From Colius striatus (taxonomy: Eukaryota; Chordata; Aves; Coliiformes; Coliidae), in NCBI RefSeq assembly GCF_028858725.1, contig NC_084773.1:10344350-10408349 (forward strand): a stretch of DNA of 64,000 nt, in the 5' to 3' direction. The position numbers and the translations under genes are program-made. This document shows positions 23,132 through 33,841 of the stretch, in pieces; position 1 is the first letter of the stretch; the number at the start of each line of letters is the position of its first letter. The notes beneath the pieces are model-generated. The model was given only the letters and a program-made list of their open reading frames with translations, was not told the DNA's origin and made no database searches.

Positions 23132-25274
23132 CTTACAAAAAGATAGACCATAAGCATCCACTGCTATCTCAAGCTATCCAGAGAGTACAGGGACTACTCT
23201 GAAATCTTCAAGACCCCTGCATTATGCGAGACATACCAGTAAAGCACATTCACAAATCCCTTCTAGCAAGATCTTGTACTGCTTCAGTCAGACATGCAAG
23301 TGCTCCAGATTACTCTTTGACACAGCACACCACCAAGGTCAAGTTGGCATAAAACATGGGCACAACCTCCAAGACAGAATGATATTTTTGTGGAGCCATC
23401 CCTGCCCTGTTTTTGCAGGGGGTTATCCTTAGGTTTAACACACTGTTATAACAAAAATAAAACATTCAAATACGTTCACTGGTCTGGGCTCATGCACCTC
23501 CCTTCCCAAAATTTTTCTCTTCCTTTTTAATTCCTCTGCAGGGATGTCAGAGTTTACTGTGGATGCAAGGAGAGGTTTGGTAACTATTGTACAGGCATTG
23601 GAGTATGTCCTACAAATAAGAAGTTAAATCCCTGTAATTCAAGGGGAAAATGCCTTAATTCTGACCAAGGTCACTCACGCAGCCCTTCAGTGTAGTAATT
23701 TGTTTCAGGCCTTCATCTGCATGCTGTGGGCCTGCTCCTCCCACTGAAGTTAGTCATAAAATTCACTTTGACTGTTCTAAGAGTAGGCTTAGGGCTACTA
23801 CTTCTGAAATTCCTTTCAGGGGATACCACCTTTACCTTTAAAAGCTAATTAGAATAATGGTTCAAACCTATGTACCCAACATAGGGTGGAAAGCCAAAAG
23901 CAAAAGGGTATTTGCAGTGTTCATTTCTACATCCAAGCTTTTAGAGCACAAACTGCTATCTTGATTGTTATCGAAAGGTCACTCACACTGACTAGAGATT
24001 AAGATGGACAAAAGGCAGCTGGTTAGGAAAACTCTCCCTTTACACACTGTATAACACTGTCTGATTCAAGTAACAAGTAAAAGGATTGCAGGATTATGCA
24101 CAAACCCCCAACAACCCCAAAACTGCAGTGTTACTATTGAACAGCTCATATATCCAGACTCCAGGAGAAAATGGCAAGTAACAAAACAATAGCATTTAGT
24201 AACAAAACATGGCCTTTAAGCCTATAAGAAAGAGCAGTTCACTGGCTGTACCAAAGAGCTCTATTGCTGAAAACAGAAGCTGGAACAAAGGGACAGAGGA
24301 GGAGCAAGTATGGGGTAAATGTATATTCTTCTGCATAGGAGAACTGATGAATTTACCAATCAAATTTATCTTCAAACTCAGAGTGGAAAGAGACCACTTC
24401 CCTTGTATTCGGAGTAGTGTCGTGCATTTCACTTCAGACTATGATACCATCGAAGCTCGGTGTACTTGCTCAGTGGCACGCTGTCCCTTGGCTGAAGTGC
24501 TGTCTATTAAAAAGACAAAACCATCCAGTTCTACGTATTTTCACATGAATCATCCCTAACCCCACGTGTCTGGGGACAAAGACACACATACGTGTAACTT
24601 TCGGCTTTGCGAACAGACAGAACATCGAGGTATCATTTGAGCAGTCGCATTTACTGCAAGATGCTATAGACCAGCATAAGTTTGAGCCTCCTTGGTGTGG
24701 GTGAGAGTGTAGTAAGCTGTTTAAAGTGTTAATCCACAGGCACAGTTGTAAGTGTGGACACTATAATAGATGACTGTTCTCATCTTTGAGAGTGGTAATT
24801 TACCCGTGCAATCCCTGAGGTTTTGGAATGAAGATCTCCAGGTGTGCACACCCCTAGTCACTATCTGGGGCCCACACCAGCACTATGCACGACTCCTCAT
24901 TCCCAGTAGGACCCTCAAAGGAGCCCCAATCCTCACTTAAAGTGTTGCACTCGGTCTGTTTCCCACATGGCCCCTCAAAGGCAACCTTGTACCCCTACTC
25001 CTTGGTACAACACCTGCAGGCTAAGAGCACTGAGCCCGAGTTTTGAGCTTTTTCTTTCTGAGTCTCATCATTTCACATCATGGGCTGGGTGGAGGGAGAT
25101 AAAGGCCGTCAGTCTGTCTGCAGAACAGGCTGGCTCTGTTTGCCCCGTGCCCCAGCTAACAGAGGTTGTCGACTTTTAATGGGGCACTCAGGTTTCCACT
25201 GATGCCAGCTGCAGATAGAACAGCCCAGCAGCAAACAAATTCAGGTCCCCAGGGGCCGCTCAGATTCTCCTCTT

Positions 25275-25336
25275 ATTTGTTAGTTTACCTGTAAAATACA
25301 GTTGGGCTAATTCCTGCTTGCATGGTTACAAAGATA
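25275..25336 (+). repeat. Possible MIR core relic
   Basis: GTTTACCTGTAAAATACAG followed by GGGCTAATTCCTGC resembles the MIR stretch in which tttcctcatctgtaaaatggg is followed by ataatacctgc. The match is short and degraded and no flanking tRNA-like head is visible. Confidence 0.35.
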
Positions 25337-26165
25337 TATTTCCCTTCTCTTTTGAATTAGTAGCAGGGAAAAATGAGCAAGTGCAGCAAGGCTAATGGAG
25401 TAAGAGAGCATTTCCCATGGCTTAGGCAATAGCAAACGTTTTCTGCTGGGGATTGTTTGCTTAACACCCCACGCAGAGGTGAAGTTGTGCAGCACTTTAT
25501 AACAACTAATTCGTTACATACAAAGGTGCAGAAGGGGTCCCAATATCTACATGTTCAGATGGGCTTAAATTCAATAGCTCCTCATAACATCAGCTGTTGA
25601 ATTTATTATACACTTATTACAAGGCCAAGAAAGGCAAAGGAATTATCAACAAATGTCTTATTTGATTTTTAAATACTATCAAAAACATTTTAATCACACC
25701 TGAAAACATTGTGTGACTGAAATGGACCAGAATACTCACCTGCAATTCAAATCTCCATTCATTTCTTACATGAAAACGAGCTTGAATGACTCCTCAGATT
25801 TTAGGACTCATCCTTGTCACCAAACTGTTGTTCAATCCAGCTGCAAAATTTGCTGCTTCTTAGCCCCACAAAACATACATCCCATGATGTCAACATGAGC
25901 CATGAGAGAGAAAGGCTGCAGCACTGCAACTGGATCCAGTCTGGGGTCAGGTGCTTGGCACCTAAATGTTTAACCAGAGCTCTGATTTAGGACTGTGCCT
26001 ACAGCATACTTTAATGAGAAAGTCAAAGACATGCAATATTGCCTGCATACAGCATATTTTGCACAAAAACAGTCCACATTTCTGAGCATCCTTCTCACAT
26101 ATGAAATAAATTGACTTTTTTTCTGGAAACTGGATTCTCATAAAAACCAAAAAAAAAGCACTTAC

Positions 26166-26209
26166 CTCGTGGAGAGCAGGTTCCACACAGTCCAATTGTG
26201 CAGCTGATG
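26166..26209 (-). other. Candidate 44-nt exon, minus strand
   Basis: Among the best splice-site pairs in the window. A strong pyrimidine tract and acceptor (TTCACTCTGCTTTCATTTAG) precede the block and a perfect donor (CACGAG then GTAAGTGC) follows it. All three frames are open. One reads SAAQLDCVEPALHE after two leading bases (phase 1 start, phase 0 end), which fits the phase left by the 27.7-kb block. Function is unknown, and a lncRNA exon is equally possible. Confidence 0.3.
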
Positions 26210-26424
26210 CTAAATGAAAGCAGAGTGAAAAACTCTGAAAAATGGCTTCAAAAAGGAAAAAAAACCCTTTCAATGGCTTTCCACAAGACATTCAGCATAA
26301 GAAAACTAGGGAGAAATCCCCTAGAAAAGTTCATCATAGGCTGAGCATGACACTTTGGAGAATGTTAAGAGAATAGTTATCAATGGCAGGCTGTTTGGCA
26401 GGAAGTATTAAACATAGCTCAGAG

Positions 26425-27020
26425 TTTGTCCTCAAGCTAATTCTACTCAATATTTTCATTAATGACCTTGATGGCTGGAGAAATCAGGTGGGAATGAATA
26501 TACCAGAGGAAAGGATTGGAATTTAAGCAATCCAGTCAAATTAGGGAAGCAGTGTGAAAAATACAGGAAGTTACTTACGATATTATATAGAAATGTGTAA
26601 GTACAGAATGGAAAAGGAAAGCCTTTTCAGACCTATAGAGAGGTATCATGATACTGAGCTCACACATTAAACTTAAAGCAGCAAACTCTCTGTTATGCTG
26701 GGGAAGCATAAATAGGAAAATGGCCTGAGAAACACCCAAATTCCTGCTTTATTCATGAGGACTTAGCCAGAGAACTGCACTTACGGAAAGACATTGATCA
26801 CTTGAAGAAATTCAGGAAGAGAGAAACAACTCCAGATCTAGGAAACAGCCCTCATGAGGAGAGACTATATAAAGAACATTTAGTCTAGAGGAAAGAAGAC
26901 TGAGAATGGATGTGATTAGTCTTCAAGTGCATAAGAGTGTTGCAAAGAGAAGAGGAACAGTCTGTTTTCCAGAGTAGAGTGGATAGGGATATATTAAAAG
27001 ATACCCCAAGCTTCCAACCC
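26425..27020 (+). mobile_element. Ancient CR1/L3-like LINE fragment
   Basis: CAATATTTTCATTAATGACC then TTGATGGCTGGAGAAATCAG matches the CR1 reverse-transcriptase region phrase of the type ttcaatatcttcattaatga, ccttgatg. About 380 bp later AACAGCCCTCATGAGGAGAG, then ACTATATAAAGAACATTTAG and GAGGAAAGAAGACTGAGAAT match the downstream CR1 phrase (ttatgaagagagactgagag, tggagaagaggagactgag). Order and spacing agree with one old element on the plus strand. It is riddled with changes and non-coding. Confidence 0.65.
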
Positions 27021-27693
27021 TAATGATAGTAAAGTCCTGTAACAGCTAGTAACAAAATCTCTAAAACCAAATTATTTGGACACCTGAAAAGAACAATATA
27101 CATGCAGCTGCTCCTTCTTTTGGGTAGGGAGAGGGACAAGGTGAGCTTAGGATTCCCTTTAAGAAGTGACAGCCCCTGTCATCCTATTTACATCTAACAG
27201 ATATCAACTCCTTACTGAAAAGGCAGAAAGATACACCAATGACAGATTCAGAGAGATCTTGCTAACAGGACAAAAAAGGTTGCTTTCTTAGTAATCTTTA
27301 TATTGACCCTAAATTGGACACAGTTGTTCCAAGACTCACTGAGAAGTTTTAAAGCATCTGCTTCTCTTCTGACCATCACTGTTAAGTCCACATGACAAAG
27401 CAAGCCACAGGATTCCAGGGGAGAATTGGAGACGTAAGAAACAGACTGGAAGCTCAATAGCTGCTACTCTCCATCTGATCTGGTGCGATCTTAGAAAGAC
27501 ACTAGCACATCATCCTCCAAATCATGCATATAACAGAGTTCCTTCTCTTAGCACACAAATGCCACGGGCTGGGATGGATGCAGCACTGCTACACTGTAAC
27601 TTGTGCTGTTGTTGACCATCCCTCCAAGAAAGGCTGCACAGCTATGGTTAAGCAAAGAGATTCTCCTGCCTCATACAGTGCACAGTCACTTAC

Positions 27694-27736
27694 CTGGACT
27701 CTGTGTTTTGCGCTCAGAGTGACATAAACTCTGGTA
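27694..27736 (-). other. Candidate 43-nt exon, minus strand
   Basis: Acceptor TAGCTGTTTGTGCTTGCAG and perfect donor (GTCCAG then GTAAGTGA) bracket 43 nt. Two frames are open (YQSLCHSERKTQSP ending in phase 1, or TRVYVTLSAKHRVQ ending in phase 0). The first would join in frame to SAAQLDCVEPALHE of the 26.2-kb block. The splice signals are among the strongest in the window but the block is short and unrecognised. Confidence 0.3.
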
Positions 27737-27824
27737 CTGCAAGCACAAACAGCTACATCAGACACAATGAGACACACATAATTTGCAAGCCAGGAGCCAC
27801 AGGCTGTTTACACCAGAGTGCCCC

Positions 27825-28010
27825 AGCCATAAACGTTTAATTAATGAACTTTTTTTTTTTTCCCCAATCATGGCGCATTTTCTACTTCACTGCTCATTTT
27901 TGACTTGTTGCAAAAGCCTCTCCTGATGTTCCTTTTTAAAGGCTTTGAAATTACTGCAATGGGCAGAGCCAGGAGGAGCCAAGTGCTGAATGATGGATTT
28001 GCTTAACCGG
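27825..28010. promoter_or_regulatory. Candidate conserved non-coding element
   Basis: TTTAATTAATGAA, a T-run, CCCAATCATGGCGCATTTTC, TTACTGCAATGGGCAGAGCC and TTGCTTAACCGG in unique sequence between candidate exons. It could be a regulatory block. This is visual inference only. Confidence 0.25.
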
Positions 28011-28313
28011 TCCCCTTGAAGCAGGCTGCCTGGCTCAGGATGCATGATACCTGCAGAAATACCAGGATATCATTGCTTCCCGCAAAATCTATTCCACAGT
28101 GCATTCAGATAGCACTAACTTCAAGTTCAGATGAAGAATTAGAACTTTGACTTTCATAATTTAAAACAGAAGCTGCTTTCAGAGTCAGGTGAAGAACACA
28201 GGAACTTGTGTTGAGGTCTGAGCCAGTTTTGTGACCAAGGTTGGACTAGAACTGCTCAGCAGAAATACTCTAACCACCAACCAAAAAAACATAGCCACTG
28301 TACTCTTACTCAC

Positions 28314-28345
28314 CTCTGCTGATGGACATAAAAAGGCCATGTCCA
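28314..28345 (-). other. Candidate 32-nt micro-exon, minus strand
   Basis: Minus-strand block after TTAACTGTCCATTAATTCAG and before a consensus donor (CAGAG then GTGAGTAAG). All three frames are open (for example DMAFLCPSAE). It lies 578 nt upstream, in transcript order, of the 27.7-kb block. Confidence 0.2.
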
Positions 28346-28429
28346 CTGAATTAATGGACAGTTAACAGAAAACGACTTAAAATGCTTTGCTACATTACTG
28401 ACAGCATTATTAAATGCTTCACACACTAA

Positions 28430-28600
28430 CACAAATACCTGTCTTAATTGCAGCCAATGGCCAACATTATCACCTTTTTAAAACAGAAGATTTCCTGGGA
28501 ATTGCAATGTGAGCTTCCTTCAATGCCAGGTAAAACCAGGAGGCAACAATCAAATCCAGGCTGGCTAATCGTCCTAATTGAAGTGATTCATTAAGCACCA
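28430..28600. promoter_or_regulatory. Candidate conserved non-coding element
   Basis: Unique block with CTTAATTGCAGCCAATGGCC, GGGAATTGCAATGTG, GGCTGGCTAATCGTCC and TAATTGAAGTGATTCATTAA. CCAAT- and homeodomain-type words lie close together. Constraint not verified. Confidence 0.28.
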
Positions 28601-28789
28601 AAAAAGGAATGGAAACCTGGGCATCTCCACTCTACTGGAATTATGCATATATTCACAAACCATTGGCTTAACCAAAGACCTTCTGCAAAAAAAAAAAAAA
28701 AAGCAAAGAAAGGACAGAAATAAAATAAGAGTTTGGATTTAACCAAGTGAAAGATTAATAAAAGTGCTAAAAACGTCCACACGAACCTC

Positions 28790-29300
28790 AGTTCTGCTTA
28801 ACTTTAACGACCTTCCAAAAAGGCAAGAACTATAACTGGGCAAGATTTGCAAATAGCTCAAAGTTAATTTAGCTGGCAAGAGGAGGAAGAACTTAAGTAC
28901 CACCAAAGCCAGGCTGAAATTGAGTATTGACAAGTGAAAGGTAAGCACAAAGAACATATAAATTGAACTACACGGGTACATTAACAGAAGCATCGGAGAT
29001 AAAACATTTAGGCATCACTGTGAATAGCTCAATGCAACACAGACCTTGCACAGCAGGACTCTGGGGGATGGATGCTTAAAAAAAGGGGCAAGATAATACT
29101 GAAATTATTAAAATGACACTGATCAATCTTCAATTTGAAGAGTATATTGATTTGATAAAACCGTTAGGAGCATGGACAGTTTTCTGTACCAACAGAGGTT
29201 GCAAAGATTTGCACTTTGAAGACACATGACATCTGATAAATGAAAACAAACTAGCAGCAAGCAGGCAGGAAAATCGTGACGTCTGTTCCAGTAGAACATG
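28790..29300 (+). mobile_element. Ancient CR1/L3-like LINE fragment
   Basis: TTTAACGACCTTCCAAAAAG and, just after, GCAAGATTTGCAAATAGCTC then AAAGTTAATTTAGCTGGCAA parallel the CR1 phrase in which a ttaatgaccttgaaaaagg word is followed by gcaaaatttgcagatgat, acaaagttattta. Further on, GGCATCACTGTGAATAGCTC parallels gtcattgtggatagttc. The order is correct for a plus-strand copy. It is old and fully decayed, with uncertain ends. Confidence 0.55.
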
Positions 29301-30389
29301 AAATCAAATGAAAACAGCAAATTAAAATTGCCATTTCATAATTAACTTGTGGGTTAGAGTGCTATAAGGTATCCTGGAAAATGCATTTCAGCAATTTTTT
29401 AAATGATTGGGTATTTGTCTGGATAACAGAAAAACCCACATTTACACTATAGACAGAACAAAAATATGAATCTTCAGGCTCAAAAGACACAAGATATCCA
29501 CCAAGCATGAGGAGTCTGAGGAAATAGTTCCCTTACAAGTAGGTTATTCCATAATTATCCACAGCAGAAGTGTTTGTACTTTCCAAGAGTGTGGTGCTGG
29601 AAACATTAAATGCTAATGATGTTTTAGAATCTATCCCTATCTTCCCACAAATCTGCTTTAAAGCAGGAGAGCAGAAAAATGAGGTAAGGGAGCTTGAGCA
29701 ACTCAAAATACATCATCTCATGAAGCTCCTTCACACCCAGCAACGTGCTACGCATGAGGTGTTATAGACAGCTGGCATCAGCAGATCCAAGATGGTGAAA
29801 ACTCTTCAGGCAGCTCTCTTCCACATTCCTAGGCAGGAGTGAAAACTGGAGTTGCCAAAGTGCCAACATTGTAACTGATGTCCAAAGACAGGGAAAGGGA
29901 CTCCTCCCTGCTCTGGCAGCATCACAACTGGCATAAGCAAAGGGACACAGTTGATCCAATGCTATGGTGAAATAATCCAATCCACTTATTTGTCATTCAG
30001 TTTGGAGACCTTCTTTTCATCTTATATATGATCAACAAATCTTTAGAACTTCTCTAAACTTGTGTCTCTTGGAATAGACATGATCTGATCAGGAAGATGA
30101 ATGCCACCTTGAATGATGTTTTCTGCAGATCTGACTCAGAAGCAAAATACCCCTGAAGGCAGAAGGGTGCGAGCTAATCCCTGTTGTGCTACAGCCCTAC
30201 AGAGACAGCTGATGCTTCTGCAACTCCCAACTGCCAGTCAAAGCTTTAACATCTTAATGCACAGCATGCTCTAATTAAAATTTCTAATTAAGGGGGGAAA
30301 AGAACCCCTACTAACCAGCAAAACTAATGTTGATTATTAGCAAGCCTTATGTAAAAGTCGAAGGTGGTCTTCATTGCTCTTCCACGGAT

Positions 30390-30470
30390 CATTTGTTAGT
30401 ATTTTAAGCAAATGATTTCAGGCAAAGTTACTATGAGTTCACTTGTCTCTCACTACTAAAATGGGCACAA
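30390..30470 (+). repeat. Possible MIR core relic
   Basis: ATTTCAGGCAAAGTTACTAT, then CTTGTCTCTCACTACTAAAA and TGGGCACAAGTAATATG follow the general MIR core order (gggcaagtcactt, cctctctg, tgtaaaatgggataataat). Several gaps are needed, so this is tentative. Confidence 0.3.
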
Positions 30471-30627
30471 GTAATATGTCCTAGGCAAGCCTCCTTCTTT
30501 GGGGTGCACAGCACGCAACAGAAAGTCCATCATATCATCTGCCTTTGGAAGATATCTCAAATCAAGAAAGACCAAGGAACAAATAGATAAATTCTGTCTG
30601 CATTGCCTCAGCACAAGATGAACTTAC

Positions 30628-30672
30628 CTCAGATTTTATCTTACTTTGGTCCCAGTAAAGAAAGGAAATGTT
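30628..30672 (-). other. Candidate 45-nt exon, minus strand, phase 0-0
   Basis: Perfect donor (CTGAG then GTAAGTTC) with an acceptor-like TAGTCCAGACTTCTCAG 45 nt upstream. One frame spans it without a stop (NISFLYWDQSKIKSE). The pyrimidine tract is only fair, and a better tract inside the block (TTTCCTTTCTTTACTG) could feed later AGs instead. Unrecognised. Confidence 0.2.
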
Positions 30673-31639
30673 CTGAGAAGTCTGGACTAACTACCCTCAA
30701 AGGCCAGTAACAGCAGACTCAGAAATGGCCTTCAGATGGTTGGAAAGTGAAACATGGGAAGCCAAGCAGCAGGTACTATAGTCTGAAGCATTCATTTCCA
30801 TCCCTGCAACATCCCATCTGTGACAGCAGACAGCTCATTCAACTCATTCTTCCAATTCTGTACCCATCAACTGGACACGGATTTACTGCAGCAAAACAGG
30901 ACCGTCAAGAGCGAATTGTATAGAATACTTTTGGATATCCCAAGGGCAAAGGTTATCAAAGACTGTCAGCACTTGGAATTCAAAATGCTTTGCAGAGATC
31001 AATACTGATCTTGTAACAACTTCCATTTTAAAAGTAATTATGTTAAAAATTTGCAATGCTTAAACATTTACGTATCTGTAATAACAACAGAATGAAGTTA
31101 CCAAGTAAATGTGTGCTCAGATATTGCTATTCCAGCAGTTCTAGGCCTAGTTCAGCCTAAATCCACGCCTCTCGTCCAGCTGTGGTTCCCCATAGCTCTA
31201 TTTTTATTCCAAACTGGCAAACATCTTTGCTTTTCCACTGTTCTAAACCCAGATGTCTCCTTCAAACTGCCCAGTCATTCCACACTCTGCCAGATGGCAA
31301 ATGAGATTTATAACTCAACTTAGGACTGGACAGAGACCAAATTGTCCACTTAGTGCACCTGTAAGCTCAGACAAATCTTCAGAGTTAAAAAACAAAACCA
31401 AACCACCACACTGATTTATATTTCTCAGCGAACAAAATGTTTCTCTTGTCAAGAGCTCCCCAAGCACATTTTTAAAAAGGCAAGAAGCATCATCCCTTCC
31501 TTTTCCATCCTACACTCATTAACAATTGAAACCTACTATAGTTCATCTAAAAAAGACGAGGAAGATGTACATGAGAAAACAATTCTCAGTTTCTTTCACT
31601 ACAAAGAACACAGAAGTCATTGTACATGGTAAGACATTC

Positions 31640-31960
31640 CAGAAGAATCAGACAGAACCAAGAAAGAAGCAAACAAGCTTCACAAATTAATAAATACGAA
31701 TCAATGCATGTAGACAAACAGTGAATGAAGCTAAGCTTAGAACTGGCACTTACAACTCAGGAAAGAGATTTTGGAGTATCCATTCAGTTCTCTACAATCA
31801 TTAGTTCGGTGTGGTGACAACCAAGAAGTCAATTATCAGAGAGGATACTGTTAGTGAGATGCAAATCATTTCCATGCTACAATACAGAAATGGGTATTTC
31901 CCATGTTCTGCGGCAATGAGAAAGAGTGGAAAGGTACCAAATACATGTAGGCAATGAAAA
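31640..31960 (+). mobile_element. Ancient CR1/L3-like LINE fragment
   Basis: AGAACTGGCACTTACAACTC then AGGAAAGAGATTTTGGAGTA parallels the L3/CR1 phrase gggaactacaactcaggaaa followed by gagatcttggagt. CATTCAGTTCTCTACAATCA parallels ggatagttctctgaaaacat. Flanking bases (AAACAAGCTTCACAAATTAA) fit the preceding part. It is a plus-strand relic and non-coding. Confidence 0.55.
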
Positions 31961-33820
31961 CATCTCAGATGTCTAATTTTCAGGGGGAAGTAGTTTTGGT
32001 TATTTCCATCTCCTGCATAGTAAGTAGCTTCTTTATTCCACTGATTATCTCTAGATACTGTCTATTAGAAATGGAAACAGCATATGACCCACGTGGTGCA
32101 GAAAAGAAATCACATGCACATTAATGCAGGTGGGCACTAATGTAGATAATCTTTCATTAACTTGACAGTGTCTACAAGAACTTCTGAAAGACCTTGATCT
32201 TTCCAGGTAATAAAACAGTATTCTCACAGAGGGTAGAGAGTTCAACTCAGCTTTGGTTAAGTGAAGCTTGAGGAAGAAACCTAGACGATGGATTGCTTAC
32301 TTCAGCAAAAAGGAAGAACTTCAGGCAAAACCACTGTGTGGGGTCTAAGTTTCAGCATGTCCTTATGGAATGCTGCTTTGGGAATGAATTTACCATGAGG
32401 GCATGGATTACTCCTAACTGTCAAGACTGAAGTTATAGGCACTAGAATATCAGTTTTCACAGAAAATAGTGTAAAAGAACTGGTTCCTGCACGTCTGAAT
32501 GAGGGCCATATAGAGCCTAATAAAAGCAATTTTGCAGTCCAAGAAGGAATGGAGGCTCTCTGATTGACATGAATGAGGCCCTTGAGAAATCTAAGAATGA
32601 TTAACCAAAACACAAAAAGACTGCATGACTTCCAATCAAAGGAGAAGAAATTGATCTAAACAGAACTTCTAGAGTTAATGAACAGCCTAGATTTCTTAAA
32701 GGATCATAAGTAATCAGATCAGTTCAGCAAAAACGCCAACACAAAGGTGCCAGCAGGCACCCCTATCACTACCAGGCTTGATAGTTTAGCAGCTTTTGAT
32801 CCAGACCTCAAATTACCTTTTGGTTAAGGAATAAAAACTAGAATGGGCAGGACTGGCAAGGGCTCACTGGTCAAAAAGATGGCCATGTTTTTAGGCATTA
32901 CCCTTGTAGGGAAGAGTAGGACTCACATCTTGCAGAGTTCTTCTGATTCTATTTGATGAATTTCTTTCACAGCTGATTCTGAGCATAAGCTCCAAAAAGA
33001 AAAGAATTAGATGGGACTCCCTCTCCTGTGATTAGGAAAAGCATTCAAATGCCTATCAGAAACATCTGAGACAAAAAAAAAAAAAAGGTCCCTTAGAGCA
33101 TTCACCTTTGACAAGCAACAGTTCTTTTTAGAGAGTGGTGGAAGGTGGGAAAGATAACATAAGTTGTGCAGATTGATTATACCATCCTGGAAAAGCAGTC
33201 ATATCAGACACACAAATAGAAAACTGTAATACTTACTGAGGAATGGAAAAAATATTCTGTCCTAAACTCTTAAGTCCACTAACAACTGGAACCAAACCCA
33301 TCACTGTATCCACAGCAGCTGATGTGGGAAAGACTCCATAGCCTGGTGACAGAAAATAAGCAGACCTGCTCCTTTCTCCTTTTACATATACAATAGTAAG
33401 ACAGTGGAACTACAACCATATCTGATGGTGTTTTTAACCTATTTTTGCACAAAACAGCAGTAGAATTTGTGGGGAATTCCACAAGACTACTCCCTTTTCT
33501 CTAACATCTTGTTTAAACACAATCTCCCTAAACCCTTGAATCCCTTCAGGATGCCCATTGTCTGGCAAGACCAGCCTAAGACTGCAGACACACAGCTCTT
33601 CCCCTTCTGCCAGGCTTGGCAGGTTAGCTCCCTGTGCTAGGCTCTATCTTAAAATTACTCTGTTTATATCCTCAGTAAGTTTGTTTAAAACTCAAGTGTT
33701 TGTAAACAAAGAGCTCTCCAGCTCACCGTGGATATTAAATTAAAAGGAAAACACGAAGAGTTTTTGAAACTGCTAGTAAGATGGAATTCCTCTGCTGCTC
33801 TTCATCCTTCCTTTCACAAG
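31961..33820. other. Unique sequence, no firm feature
   Basis: No recognisable gene or repeat. A 14-nt A-run sits at 33074-33087. A minus-strand GTAAGTATT near 33224 overlaps a pyrimidine-rich acceptor-like stretch, so it is uninterpretable. Confidence 0.45.
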
Positions 33821-33841
33821 ATCCCAGAGCAATTTACAGAT
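33821..33841 (+). other. Possible 21-nt micro-exon, plus strand
   Basis: A long pyrimidine tract and acceptor (CTTCATCCTTCCTTTCACAAG) precede 21 nt reading IPEQFTD, followed by GTAAGTAC. A multiple of three and strong sites fit a frame-preserving micro-exon. So short a block is hard to tell from chance. Confidence 0.18.

Larger units (their letters stand above)
21996..25274. other. Unique sequence apart from two weak exon candidates
   Basis: Besides 22844-22891 and 23062-23131 I see no gene. An A-run with purines lies at 22631-22673. The stretch 24400-24700 retains CpGs (GTGTCGTGC, CATCGAAGCTCGG, CCACGTGTC) and could be a conserved element. That is a visual impression only. Confidence 0.4.

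Noticed and set aside
31745..31755. GTAAGTGCC donor-like site on the minus strand
   Set aside because: Falls inside an ancient LINE relic and follows no exon-like block.
33210..33240. GTAAGTATT donor-like site on the minus strand
   Set aside because: Overlaps a pyrimidine-rich TTTCCATTCCTCAG acceptor-like stretch and no exon can be drawn.
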